A stretch of 59,881 nt of DNA, taken from Nitrosomonadales bacterium. GTDB lineage: Bacteria > Pseudomonadota > Gammaproteobacteria > Burkholderiales > Gallionellaceae. Shown piece after piece: positions 16,538-25,349 of the stretch; position 1 is the stretch's first letter, and every line of letters begins with the position of its first letter. Where the stretch lies: the NCBI GenBank assembly GCA_025350915.1, contig JANXWX010000172.1:1-59881 (forward strand), written 5' to 3'. A program made the position numbers and the translations under genes. The notes beneath the pieces are model-generated. The model saw only the letters and a list, made by a program, of their open reading frames with translations, was not told where the DNA came from and did not search any database.

Positions 16538-18315
16538 AAAACCTGTTTTATAGTGTTGTTGCACTGCTGGCATTAGGCATGAGTACGTCTGTGCAGGCCG
16601 CAGTCACTGCAACGGTCAATAAAAATGTTCTGGCAGCGGGCGATACCCTGCAGTTGCGGATTCAGCGGGACGGCAGTGCCGACGGTCAGCCGGATATCAG
16701 CGCGCTGAAAAAAGATTTTGATGTGCTGGGCAGCAGCCGCGGTTCCAATGTGCAGATCATCAATGGACATATATCCACACAAACGCAGATAACCGTTTTG
16801 CTGGCGCCCAAGCACACCGGCAAGATTCAGATACCGCCGCTGCAATGGGGCAATGAACAGTCTGCTGCGATAGAGCTTACGGTTGGAGGCAGCGGCGGGG
16901 GGGCAGCTCAGCAGGGTGGGGGACAGGGAAGTGGCCAAGGAAATGGACAGACATCGAACGAAAATTCACATGTTTACCTGACCACGGCTCTGGACCAGAA
17001 ACAACCCTATGTGCAGGCGGCTGTCGTCTTGACCGTCCGCCTGTATGCAGATCAGGCTTTGTATCAGGCCAGTCTTGATTTCCCTGCCGGTAGTGACGTG
17101 CTGGTCAAGCCGCTGGGCAAGGATGTGCAGGCAACCGAGACACGCAACGGGCGCACCTATCAAATCGTTGAGCGAAAATATCTGCTGTTCCCCCAGCGCA
17201 GCGGCAAGCTTACTTTGAACGGGCCGGTACTCGATGCGCAAGTTCCCGACACTAATAACAACGATCCCTTTGATAATATTTTCAGGCAGATGCCGTTTGG
17301 CGGCATGGTGAATTCGACGCGTCCCATACGTGTACACGCCAAAGCGATAGAGCTGAATGTGTTACCGCGTCCTGCCGGTGCAGGCAGTGCCGCCTGGCTG
17401 CCCGCGCAAAAAGTAACGCTTGAAGAAAATTGGCGGGCGGACATGTCGACTATACATATCGGCGAGCCGCTTACACGCCACTTCCATCTCGAAGCGTTGG
17501 GATTGACGGGCGCGCAACTGCCGGACCCGGGCAGCTTCATGACCGTACCCGAAGGTGTCAAGGCCTATCCGGATCAGGCAACGATCACCGATACGCCTCA
17601 GGGCAATAGCGTGCTCGGTAGCCGCGACCAGAATATTGCCCTGATCGCCAGCCGCACCGGCCATTATGAATTACCTGCCGTACGCTTGAGCTGGTGGGAT
17701 ACCACAAAAAACGAAAAGCGTGAAATTACACTGCCGGCGCATACGCTGGAAGTATTGCCTGCCGTGGCGGGGTCAGGCACGATGACCATGTCACCCGCCA
17801 TTGCGGATTCATCCGCTTTATTGAATCCGGCTGAGCAATCAAGCGCAATCGGACAGGTCGGCAAACTTGCAAACAATCCGGCATGGATGTGGCTGAGTTT
17901 AATACTGGGGTTGCTCTGGACAGTGACGTCTGCGGCGTGGTGGCGCGCACGTCATTGTGTACAAGCGCAGCGGCCGGCAAAAATAGTTGCAGAGAAAAAA
18001 ATTGCACCGCCACGGGGCGGCAGCGAATTCAAAGCGTTGAAACTAGCCTGCCAAAACAATGACCCGCAAGCTGCACGACAACATGTGCTTGCCTGGGCCA
18101 GTACCATTTGGCCGGAGGCGCCGCCACACGGTTTGAATGAACTTTCGCGTCAATTTGATGATGCAAATATTGTCGAGGCACTCCGACAGCTCGATCGTGC
18201 CTGTTATACGGGTAGCGTCTGGGATGGTGCCTTGCTGTTACAGTCTTTGCCTAATGCTCCCGCTCAGGCGTCTGCTAAAGAAAGCAAAAAGGTGCTGCCA
18301 CAACTGTATCGATAG
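16534..18315 (+). CDS. batD: BatD (oxygen-tolerance) protein
   Basis: A 593-residue exported protein with a signal peptide (1-23), several Ig-like beta domains, a Gly/Gln-rich stretch near 115-140, a membrane helix near 450-470 and a cytoplasmic helical tail. The DUF/BatD family features are clear: early VDRN-like repeats and a KYLLFPQRSGKLTL segment near 213. It is the last gene of the coupled moxR-bat operon (ATGA overlap with batC). Confidence 0.9.
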   Translation: MKNLFYSVVALLALGMSTSVQAAVTATVNKNVLAAGDTLQLRIQRDGSADGQPDISALKKDFDVLGSSRGSNVQIINGHISTQTQITVLLAPKHTGKIQIPPLQWGNEQSAAIELTVGGSGGGAAQQGGGQGSGQGNGQTSNENSHVYLTTALDQKQPYVQAAVVLTVRLYADQALYQASLDFPAGSDVLVKPLGKDVQATETRNGRTYQIVERKYLLFPQRSGKLTLNGPVLDAQVPDTNNNDPFDNIFRQMPFGGMVNSTRPIRVHAKAIELNVLPRPAGAGSAAWLPAQKVTLEENWRADMSTIHIGEPLTRHFHLEALGLTGAQLPDPGSFMTVPEGVKAYPDQATITDTPQGNSVLGSRDQNIALIASRTGHYELPAVRLSWWDTTKNEKREITLPAHTLEVLPAVAGSGTMTMSPAIADSSALLNPAEQSSAIGQVGKLANNPAWMWLSLILGLLWTVTSAAWWRARHCVQAQRPAKIVAEKKIAPPRGGSEFKALKLACQNNDPQAARQHVLAWASTIWPEAPPHGLNELSRQFDDANIVEALRQLDRACYTGSVWDGALLLQSLPNAPAQASAKESKKVLPQLYR

Positions 18316-18366
18316 ATTAAAAAATTCTGAAGGTTCAGTAATATTTACAATCAAAAAGGATAGCGT

Positions 18367-18663
18367 ATGTATGATCGTAAAGATTTGCCGCAACATATAC
18401 TCCCCAACTCAGCCCAATTGGTGGGTGTCTGTATCACGGTAATCTCACTGGTTAAGGCGCTGCACATCGGTCATGCAGGATCGGTACCCGATAAACTGCT
18501 GGCTATTGATACACTTCTTTTTACCGTTAGTGCGGTTCTTTCGTATGCCTCGATGCGTGGAATACGCTCGGCGAATTCAGAAAAATACGCAGATTATTTT
18601 TTTATGCTGGGTCTGGTTGAATTGGGAGTTTGTGCATTTCTGTTGGCTTTTGAGATAATTTAG
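18367..18663 (+). CDS. Hypothetical small membrane protein, three helices
   Basis: A 98-residue protein with hydrophobic helices at about 17-35, 45-62 and 78-97; I do not recognise the family. The start has AAAGGA about 8 nt upstream. It follows batD by 51 bp in the same direction and may be the tail of that operon or independent. It converges on the HiPIP gene. Confidence 0.6.
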   Translation: MYDRKDLPQHILPNSAQLVGVCITVISLVKALHIGHAGSVPDKLLAIDTLLFTVSAVLSYASMRGIRSANSEKYADYFFMLGLVELGVCAFLLAFEII

Positions 18664-18686
18664 AAAGCAGTAGTATCCATACATAC

Positions 18687-18729
18687 ACGGGTTCAAGCCC
18701 GAGCGTCGCACTTCAAACTTGAACCGGTG
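18687..18729. repeat. Imperfect inverted repeat between convergent genes
   Basis: Arms CACGGGTTCAAG (18687-18698) and CTTGAACCGGTG (18718-18729) match at 11 of 12 positions around a 19-nt loop. It lies between the small membrane protein and the HiPIP gene, which converge. It could act as a bidirectional terminator, although neither side has a T-tract. The GGTTCAAG arm looks like a tRNA T-loop, but no tRNA fold surrounds it. Confidence 0.4.
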
Positions 18730-18756
18730 TAACTATTCAATTGGCGATACCTGTTT

Positions 18757-19038
18757 CTACATTGTGTTCCAGCTGACGCAATACCCGTTGGGTGAAATTT
18801 CATCATCGCCCGGTATGACATTGCATTTCCCCAAATCAGTTTGAGTTTTTCCGGCTACAAACTCCAGGCAGGTTGCGCATATCATTTTATCTCTGGGCGT
18901 GTCCTGATATTTCAGTTTTGCACGGACAGCTGCATTGGTGGCTGCGGTAGCTGAGTTGGTTGCGCAGGCCAGCGGTATCAGGGCAAATGAAACACCGGCA
19001 ATTTTCAAAAATTTACGGCGGTTTTGATTGGTATTCAT
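18757..19038 (-). CDS. High-potential iron-sulfur protein (HiPIP)
   Basis: Small periplasmic electron carrier with one [4Fe-4S] cluster. The 93-residue precursor has a twin-arginine signal (NRRKFLKIAG, 6-15). The mature part carries four cluster cysteines at 54, 57, 72 and 87 (CxxC-x14-C-x14-C), with the usual KMICATCLEF and GYCVSW contexts. The start ATG at 19038 has AAGGAG upstream; an earlier in-frame codon lacks support. HiPIPs typically carry electrons between the bc1 complex and reaction centres, oxidases or sulfur/iron oxidation enzymes. No partner is adjacent. Confidence 0.93.
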   Translation of the reverse strand: MNTNQNRRKFLKIAGVSFALIPLACATNSATAATNAAVRAKLKYQDTPRDKMICATCLEFVAGKTQTDLGKCNVIPGDDEISPNGYCVSWNTM

Positions 19039-19121
19039 AACACTCCTTTGAATTTTCAGATTACAGTCCATTTGCCTGTATACCTGTTTGGCCAGGGTTA
19101 ACTAAAACAGGCACAGCAAGA

Positions 19122-19544
19122 TTAATATTCAGCTTCGCGAACAACCGGATTACCTTCTGATTCCCAGCGCGTATAGCCGCCGGCGAGATTGAGTACATTT
19201 TTGTAGCCCATCATCTGCAATACAGCGGCAGCCATGGCTGAGCGGCCACTGGTTGCGCAGTAGACGACGATCTGCTGGTTGCGTGCGCCGGAGAGGGGAG
19301 GGTAGTGCTTGGGGTAGCTGGTATCGGCGGCCGCTTCGATAATGCCGCGTGGTACGAGATGCGCACCGCCGATACGGCCATGCTCAAACTCGGATGACTC
19401 ACGCACATCAACCAGTAAAAAATCTTCCTTGGCGTTCAGTTTCGCCTTGAGTTCGTCAGGTGAAATTTCCTTGATGCAAGACTTGGCCGCACGGACAAAA
19501 TCCATCAGTCCTACGGGTTGTTCGGGTTTGAATTTGTCATACAT
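19122..19544 (-). CDS. Rhodanese-like sulfurtransferase
   Basis: A 140-residue single-domain rhodanese. The active-site loop is CATSGRS with Cys96, preceded by the LLVDVRES motif near 44-51 and H-G-R-I-GGAHLVPRG. There is no signal peptide, so it is cytoplasmic. An N-terminal extension of about 25 residues precedes the domain. It lies just upstream of the HiPIP gene on the same strand (84 bp) and may be co-transcribed. The substrate is unknown. Confidence 0.88.
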   Translation of the reverse strand: MYDKFKPEQPVGLMDFVRAAKSCIKEISPDELKAKLNAKEDFLLVDVRESSEFEHGRIGGAHLVPRGIIEAAADTSYPKHYPPLSGARNQQIVVYCATSGRSAMAAAVLQMMGYKNVLNLAGGYTRWESEGNPVVREAEY

Positions 19545-19640
19545 AATTTCTTCCTTTGTTTGTGTTGCGACAGAGTTTGTAATTTTACCTTTTTGACGCT
19601 TTAATTTTCTGAAAATGTGAGTCAGGTATGCGAAATCAGC

Positions 19641-20075
19641 TTATCGCTTGAGCGCAAGGAGCAGGACACCACCCGCAACCATCGCAATGCCGGCCCAATC
19701 CCGTAGAGAGGGACGTTCTCCCAGAAAGGTAAATGCGAATATCGCGACCAGCACCAGGCTCAGTTTATCTACCGGGGCGACCTTTGAAGCTTCCCCTATC
19801 TGTAAAGCACGGAAATAGCAGACCCATGATGCACCTGTGGCCATCGCGGAAAGCGTAAGAAAAATCCAGGTTTTAGGTTGCAATGAAAATGGATTGCTCC
19901 ATTTTCCGGCGAACCAGACGAATGCGGCAAGTATCACAATAATGATGGCCGTTCTGATCAGTGTGGCAAAGTCAGAATCGATACCTCTGATGCCAATTTT
20001 GGCAAAGATGGCCGTCAGTGCGGCGAAGACTGCCGACATCAACGCCCAGTAAAACCAGCTGTTGTCACTTGTCAT
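19641..20075 (-). CDS. Half-size EamA-type transporter
   Basis: A 144-residue membrane protein with about five helices and one EamA unit (WALMSAVFAALTAIFAKIGI at the start; GERPSLRDWAGIAMVAGGVLLLAL at the end). Canonical EamA transporters carry two units, so this form probably dimerises. The ATG at 20075 gives a natural start (MTSDNSWFYW); the frame is open further upstream with polar non-membrane sequence. The substrate is unknown. Confidence 0.85.
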   Translation of the reverse strand: MTSDNSWFYWALMSAVFAALTAIFAKIGIRGIDSDFATLIRTAIIIVILAAFVWFAGKWSNPFSLQPKTWIFLTLSAMATGASWVCYFRALQIGEASKVAPVDKLSLVLVAIFAFTFLGERPSLRDWAGIAMVAGGVLLLALKR

Positions 20076-20118
20076 AAATGAATGAATCCCCTGTTCGTTT
20101 TTGAAAATACAGATTGTT

Positions 20119-20316
20119 TTATTTTCGCCTGTTTGCTTGCTGAGCTTCACGGCGAAGTTTTGCACTTTGCAAAATGACAAGGCGCGCTTCATTGTCAGAT
20201 TCGGCCCAGTGCATGATCTCTTCTATTGTGCGGAAACAGCCGAGGCAAACATCCTCCTTATTCAGGCAGCAATTTCGAATGCATGGGGAAGGTACTGTGT
20301 TGTCCTGCTCACTCAA
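20119..20316 (-). CDS. DUF1289 family protein
   Basis: A 65-residue protein with the DUF1289 pattern PCIRNCCLNKEDVCLGCFRTIEEIMHW and a basic C-terminus. The four to five cysteines may bind a metal or cluster, which is unproven for the family. It is often found beside transporters or redox genes. Its stop is 44 bp upstream of the EamA start on the same strand. Confidence 0.88.
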   Translation of the reverse strand: MSEQDNTVPSPCIRNCCLNKEDVCLGCFRTIEEIMHWAESDNEARLVILQSAKLRREAQQANRRK

Positions 20317-20407
20317 TTGTAATTCTCCATGATATCGAAAATAATCAGTGTGTCGTTGATCTGGAACATGATGGAATAATCAGTGCCGGCACAATTCTAT
20401 TTCTTGT

Positions 20408-20962
20408 TTAGTTATGCGCTCTCAGTGCGTGCCACAGCCAAAACAGCAAGCCGAGCACCAGTATGATGACCAGGCTGATTTCTTCAATTTGTTTCACGTC
20501 GGAAAGCAAAGCATTTACAGCCAGACCAAACACGTAACCAAGCTGTGTGATGAGCAGCGCCCAGAATGCGGCACCGATTACATTAAATGTCGCAAAGCGC
20601 ATGATGTGCATGCGACTCGCGCCCATAATCAATGGCCCGGCTATGCGCAGACCGTAAATAAAACGGTTGGTGAGGATAAATAGCGCGTCATAACGCGCAA
20701 GCAAATTGTCAACTTTAGCTTTATGTTTGGCCAGAGAAGGGAAACGAATGATGAGTAACTCGCCTTTCCAGCGGCCCAGAAAAAATGCCAGTTGATCTCC
20801 CAGTGTAGCGCCTGTCATGGCCACCAAAACAACCAGACGAGCATCGAGTAAGCCCTGATGCGCTGCAAAACCCGCTGCGATCAACAGAGTTTCGCCTTCG
20901 AGCAGTGTTCCAACAAACACGGCAACATAGCCATAGGTAGCGACGAACTCCTCAATCATCAT
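20408..20962 (-). CDS. DedA family membrane protein
   Basis: A 184-residue DedA/SNARE-associated (VTT domain) inner-membrane protein. The family motifs are seen: EGETLLIAAGFAAHQG near 22-37, GDQLAFFLGRW near 55, and the arginine-containing NRFIYGLRIAGPLIMGASRM near 98-117. Members are linked to lipid scrambling or flipping and to membrane homeostasis. The start overlaps the stop of the COG4705 gene by one base (TGATG), so the two are translated together. Confidence 0.9.
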   Translation of the reverse strand: MMIEEFVATYGYVAVFVGTLLEGETLLIAAGFAAHQGLLDARLVVLVAMTGATLGDQLAFFLGRWKGELLIIRFPSLAKHKAKVDNLLARYDALFILTNRFIYGLRIAGPLIMGASRMHIMRFATFNVIGAAFWALLITQLGYVFGLAVNALLSDVKQIEEISLVIILVLGLLFWLWHALRAHN

Positions 20963-21720
20963 CAGTGGCTCCGTTCGGCCGCCTTCTGCTGAAATATCAG
21001 GATGCAGGCGACTATAAAGACAATTAGCACCGCCGATGCGGTGTAGCGACTGAGTGCCAGACCGCCGGCGCTGAGCGGTTTGTCAAGAAAATCACCGACG
21101 ACAGCACCCAGCGGGCGGGTCAGAATGAAGGCAGCCCAAAACAACACGGTATGAGAAATTTTTGTCCAGAAATAGGCCGCAATCACGAGCAGTAATAATG
21201 CGCTAAAGAACAGCGCACTTCCGCCGTAACCCAGCCCTGCCGTACTGGCCGTCCAGTCGCCCAGTGCGGTGCCCAGCGTTTGTGAAAACATGATGGTTAA
21301 CCAGTAAAACATTTCGGCTTTCGATGAACTGATGTTCTCTACCGACACAGAACCCAGTGTGCGATACCAGATAGCCAATGATGCCATTAACAACAGGAAC
21401 AATAATGTTGATCCGCCCGCATAGCCAATGCCGAGAGAGCGGTCTGCATAATCGGCGAGGGTTGTGCCGACGGTTGTCGTCGCGATGATGGTCGTCCAAT
21501 ACAGGAAAGGGTGAAATCCTTTGGCCCTGATTTGTGCAAAAACTGCGAGGAAAAAGATGACTGCAAAAATTCCTGTCCCCACCAAATAACCCAGATGCAT
21601 CGACATGGATACGGCATCACCACCTGTTTCACCCAGGGTTGTTGCAGCGATTTTGATAATCCAGAAGAGCAAGGTGACTTCCGGAACTTTGCTCAGTGTG
21701 TGTTGGGAAGAGGTATTCAT
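20962..21720 (-). CDS. COG4705-type multi-span membrane protein
   Basis: A 252-residue protein with eight predicted membrane helices in two internal halves. Each half repeats a T-TxGExGGD/TxGTxLxD-like motif (ATTLGETGGD, TTTVGTTLADY, SQTLGTALGDW, TRPLGAVVGDF), the hallmark of COG4705, a family without a settled function. The four acidic re-entrant motifs suggest cation handling; this is inference. It is coupled upstream to the ankyrin gene (ATGA overlap) and downstream to dedA. Confidence 0.82.
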   Translation of the reverse strand: MNTSSQHTLSKVPEVTLLFWIIKIAATTLGETGGDAVSMSMHLGYLVGTGIFAVIFFLAVFAQIRAKGFHPFLYWTTIIATTTVGTTLADYADRSLGIGYAGGSTLLFLLLMASLAIWYRTLGSVSVENISSSKAEMFYWLTIMFSQTLGTALGDWTASTAGLGYGGSALFFSALLLLVIAAYFWTKISHTVLFWAAFILTRPLGAVVGDFLDKPLSAGGLALSRYTASAVLIVFIVACILIFQQKAAERSH

Positions 21721-22679
21721 TTAGGAGTGGAAGCCTTTCGTAGTAATTCAACCAACTCATCAGGCCCCCGGGCAATCGCATAATACATGGCATTTTTTCC
21801 AGCCTGATCTTTGCTATTCACGTTGGCGCCTTTTTTAAGCAACATCTCGGAAATTTCAACATTTCTATTTCTTGCCGCCATGATTAACAGGGTGGAATTT
21901 GCCATGCTGCTGACTGTAATATGCGGATCGGCATTATGCTCAAGTAGCATGCGCACCAGGTCTGGGTTGTTATTGATCACAGCATAGCCAAGTGCGGCCT
22001 GCCCATTGCGGTCGACGGTGTTGATATCGGCTTTATGCGCCAGCAGCATTGCCACAATTTTAAGTGAACTACTTGATGCTGCGGTGATTTGTAGTGCGGT
22101 CTTATTGGAATATGTATCATTTAAATTGGGTGAAGCTGCTATGGCGGCTAATAGTGGCGTTTGTCCATTCGCGTCCGCATAACCGTTAATCCGTGCGCCA
22201 TGATCAAGCAGTAACTTCACAATTTCGGGTTGCAGGCTTTCTGCTGCGATAAACAGCGCGCTTCTGCCATCTTTAGTCAGTGCATTAACGTCTTCGCCAT
22301 ATTTCAGCAACAAGGCCACACTGCCTGCATACTGGTTGGAGCAGGCCGCCATGAGTGTGGTGTAACCGTTGATGTTGCTGTGATGGTTTACTGTTGCGCC
22401 ATGCTGCAATAAAAATTTAACGGCCTCTGTGCTGCCCTTGAATGCTGCCTGTGTACGTGTGGCGCCGGCCGCAAAATATAATGCAGTAGAGCCCAGTTTG
22501 TTGGTTTGATTTATATCGGCACCCTGCTTAAGCAATTGCCGCATTTTATTCAGGTCACCGTCGTATGCTGCCATCATCAATTCACTGTTGCCATGATTCT
22601 CAATTGATTGACTGGCAAATACCGGCAGCATGAGTGCGCAGATTGATGCAGATAAGAATAGTAGAACTGGATTTTTCAT
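21717..22679 (-). CDS. Exported ankyrin-repeat protein
   Basis: A 320-residue protein with a signal peptide (1-22, ending VFA) followed by about eight ankyrin repeats, seen as recurring D-x-x-G-x-T-A-L and LLxxGAxxN units. The start ATG at 22679 begins MKNPVLLFL; the frame is open 36 nt further upstream. It is predicted periplasmic, where ankyrin proteins often pair with catalases or membrane partners. It overlaps the start of the COG4705 gene by 4 nt, suggesting a physical partnership. The ligand is unknown. Confidence 0.88.
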   Translation of the reverse strand: MKNPVLLFLSASICALMLPVFASQSIENHGNSELMMAAYDGDLNKMRQLLKQGADINQTNKLGSTALYFAAGATRTQAAFKGSTEAVKFLLQHGATVNHHSNINGYTTLMAACSNQYAGSVALLLKYGEDVNALTKDGRSALFIAAESLQPEIVKLLLDHGARINGYADANGQTPLLAAIAASPNLNDTYSNKTALQITAASSSSLKIVAMLLAHKADINTVDRNGQAALGYAVINNNPDLVRMLLEHNADPHITVSSMANSTLLIMAARNRNVEISEMLLKKGANVNSKDQAGKNAMYYAIARGPDELVELLRKASTPK

Positions 22680-22726
22680 TTTATCGGGTGCGTTGGCAAT
22701 AAATGTACTGGCCACTCAATTCAGGA

Positions 22727-24007
22727 TCATGGTGTAACAGGGGAGGGTAGTCCGCCAATAATGCGTACATCGCGTTGCGGGTAGGGTATTTCAATGCCGG
22801 ATTGTTTGAATTGCCGCCATATTTCCATATTGATGTCGGAGCGAAGATTGAGTTGACCTTCTTCCGGGTCGCTAATCCATATGCCCAGTTCGAAGTTGAT
22901 ACCGTTGTCACCAAATGATTTCAAATAGACTTTTGTTTCGGGCGTGGCGAGCACTCTTGCATGACCCACGGCAGCCTGCTTCATGATATCCATCGCACGT
23001 TGCACATCGCTCTGGTAACTGATTTGTATAGGTATGCCGATACGTATTTGACGATTGGAATAGGAATGATTGATGACAGTGGAGCTGACCAGTGTCTCAT
23101 TCGGAATGATAGCCTCGGTGCCGTCATTGCTCATCAACACCATATAGCGGGTGGTTAACTGGGTAACTTTGCCAAAGCGGCCATCAACTGTCAGGACATC
23201 ACCAGGATGGATGGAGCGATCTAGCAGGATGATAAAGCCGCTGACATAGTTGCTGGCAATTTTTTGCAAACCAAAACCGATACCGATACCCAGTGCGCCA
23301 CCAAAGACAGAAAGTACGGTGATGTCGATACCCGCCAAAGGCAGTGCAATCAAAATACCGATTATCACAAGGGCAGACTGGAGCAGCTTGGACAGGACCA
23401 CACGAAAATTCATGTCCATATGTTCTGAAGCCATTACTTTTTCTTTTGCCGTACGCCCTATCCACATCGCCAGGAGCATAGTGACAAGAATGGACAGTAT
23501 GCCATTCAGGATATTCAAAACCGAGATGCGTTGTTGGCCCACGTTAAAGCTCAGGTTATTTAAGGCATCCAGAATATCAGGCAGCAGGCCGGTCAGATAC
23601 AAAGCAAATCCTAACCAGATAGCCGTTGCAATAAATCGCTCGGAGCTGCGTAGCCAACTGCTTGAATTAAATACCTGGCGCAGGGCGTAGACAAAAATCC
23701 GGATCAGCATCATGGCTATCAACAGCGGTACAACGATGTTGAGCAGATTGACCGTCACATACTTTTTGAGTATGAGTCTACCTGCCAGCACCAGCAACAA
23801 GGCAATCAGTGGAAAAGAAAGGCGTGACAGGCTGCCAAATCCGATTTTTGCCATACCCTGCGTTTTGGGTATCCTGACCAGAATCATCTGGTATATACCC
23901 CAGGCTACCAGCAAGCTGAAGGTCAAAACTGCCACCTGCCACAGGATGGTGGTTTGTTCCATGTTGGAAATAAAGTCAGTGAGCAGGTTGCTGGTGGTAA
24001 GGTTCAT
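22727..24007 (-). CDS. MscS-family mechanosensitive channel
   Basis: A 426-residue small-conductance mechanosensitive channel. It has about five membrane helices, with the pore helix region SVFGGALGIGIGFGLQKIASNYVSGFIILLDRSIHPGD near 230-270, then the MscS beta domain (GRFGKVTQLTTRYMVL) and a cytoplasmic alpha/beta domain to residue 426. It is likely the first gene of the run mscS-ank-COG4705-dedA. No obvious Shine-Dalgarno sequence precedes the ATG at 24007. Confidence 0.93.
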   Translation of the reverse strand: MNLTTSNLLTDFISNMEQTTILWQVAVLTFSLLVAWGIYQMILVRIPKTQGMAKIGFGSLSRLSFPLIALLLVLAGRLILKKYVTVNLLNIVVPLLIAMMLIRIFVYALRQVFNSSSWLRSSERFIATAIWLGFALYLTGLLPDILDALNNLSFNVGQQRISVLNILNGILSILVTMLLAMWIGRTAKEKVMASEHMDMNFRVVLSKLLQSALVIIGILIALPLAGIDITVLSVFGGALGIGIGFGLQKIASNYVSGFIILLDRSIHPGDVLTVDGRFGKVTQLTTRYMVLMSNDGTEAIIPNETLVSSTVINHSYSNRQIRIGIPIQISYQSDVQRAMDIMKQAAVGHARVLATPETKVYLKSFGDNGINFELGIWISDPEEGQLNLRSDINMEIWRQFKQSGIEIPYPQRDVRIIGGLPSPVTP

Positions 24008-24140
24008 GGGCAGAAATTTTTATGTGAGAATTGTTTTGATTTTAGCATGCTCATTATGCGCTATTGCAGCACATAACCTGTATCAATGACCTTGCTAACA
24101 GCGCTTTTGTATCCGAACTGGGCAAGCTTAATGCAACAGA

Positions 24141-24159
24141 TTTGTATAGCATATACAAA
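24141..24159. promoter_or_regulatory. Perfect 19-bp palindrome, candidate operator
   Basis: TTTGTATA-GCA-TATACAAA has perfect 8-bp arms around a 3-nt spacer, the size of a dimeric repressor site. It lies 54 bp upstream of the beta-propeller start and 134 bp upstream of mscS, in the divergent region. The binding protein is not known. Confidence 0.45.
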
Positions 24160-24212
24160 GATACCGCATCTTGAGCCAGACATACTGCGCCCAATTTTTA
24201 TTGGGACTTAAA

Positions 24213-25349
24213 ATGTATCTAAGCACTATCCGCAAGTTGGGTCTCGTATTGGCCATGCTATGCCCGTTACTCTTACCCACAGCCTGCGAAAATCCCAGTT
24301 ATGACTACAAGATAGGTGGAACCTTGAATGGACTCACCGGCTCGGGTTTGCCCGGCTCGATCGTGTTGCAAAATAACGGCGGTGACAACCTGGCTCTTTC
24401 AGTGAACGGAAGCTTTACGTTCGCCAGCACTGTTCATGCAAATGCCTTTACCGACGCTAATTATAATGTGACCATTCTGACCCAGCCTCTGGGCCAGACT
24501 TGTACGGTAACGGGCGGTAGCGGGAAGGCGAAGGCAGACGTTACAAGCGTGATCGTCAATTGCGGCACTACTGCAGCTACACTTGGCGTATATGTGGCCA
24601 ATTCGGGTAGCAGTAATAATGTCGCCCAGTTTTCCATCAACTCCACTAGTGTTTTGTCGGCAAGCCCGACATCTACGGCTTCCACCGGCATACCACCTAC
24701 TGCGCTGGTCATTGATGCCACGAATCAGTATTTGTATGTTGCCAACGCCAGTAACAAGACCATAACTCAATTTAATCCGGGCTCAGCCGGTGTCTTGCCC
24801 TCAACGCCAACCTCAACGGTCTCTATGGTAGCCGCGCCCAAGGCGCTCGCCATTGATCCCACGGGCAAGTATTTATATGTGGCGGTTTACGGCAACAACA
24901 CCATACTGCAATATACCCTGGGAACGGATGGCAGATTGCCGGTCACATACGCGACCTCCGCAACGTCCGGGACCAGCCCGAATTCCATCACAATAGACCG
25001 GAACGGGCAGTATGTTTATGTGGCGAATTATGGTGACGACACACTCTCTCAATACACGATAGGTGCCGCCGGTGCGTTACCGGTGAGCCCGACAACCTCG
25101 ACAGCAACAGGTTCGCATCCCTATGCGGTTGCGATTGATCCCGCTGGATTGCATGTCTATGTGAGCAATTACAGTGACAATACTTTGTATCAATATACCC
25201 TCGGAGCGGCCAGAGCCTTGCCTGCGAGCCGTAGTGCATCTGCAGCCACGGGTTTGTCGCCCACCTCGGTTATCTTCGACCCGGCGGGCAACTATATTTA
25301 TGTCGCCAACTCCGTTGCCAACTTGCTATCCCAATATACCACTCGGTAG
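24213..25349 (+). CDS. YVTN/beta-propeller exported protein, 5' part of a frameshifted gene
   Basis: The frame starts at ATG 24213 with a signal sequence and a cysteine (LLPTAC) that may be a non-canonical lipobox. An Ig-like segment (about 30-110) is followed by propeller blades of roughly 45 residues. Each blade pairs a YVYVANYGDDTLSQYTIG-like strand with GALPxSPTxxxxTGxxPxxxAxDPxGxYxY, as in lactonase/YVTN propellers. Reading stops at 25347-25349 inside a blade (QYT-TR-stop). The next frame continues the blade exactly (LGSGAALPVT), so one extra base near 25341 breaks the gene. It may act as a cell-surface or periplasmic binding protein; no enzymatic residues can be pointed to. Confidence 0.8.
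   Translation: MYLSTIRKLGLVLAMLCPLLLPTACENPSYDYKIGGTLNGLTGSGLPGSIVLQNNGGDNLALSVNGSFTFASTVHANAFTDANYNVTILTQPLGQTCTVTGGSGKAKADVTSVIVNCGTTAATLGVYVANSGSSNNVAQFSINSTSVLSASPTSTASTGIPPTALVIDATNQYLYVANASNKTITQFNPGSAGVLPSTPTSTVSMVAAPKALAIDPTGKYLYVAVYGNNTILQYTLGTDGRLPVTYATSATSGTSPNSITIDRNGQYVYVANYGDDTLSQYTIGAAGALPVSPTTSTATGSHPYAVAIDPAGLHVYVSNYSDNTLYQYTLGAARALPASRSASAATGLSPTSVIFDPAGNYIYVANSVANLLSQYTTR

Noticed and set aside
18681-18720. T-loop-like GGTTCAAGCCC suggesting a tRNA
   Set aside because: No acceptor stem, D-arm or anticodon arm can be folded around it; it is one arm of an inverted repeat between convergent genes.
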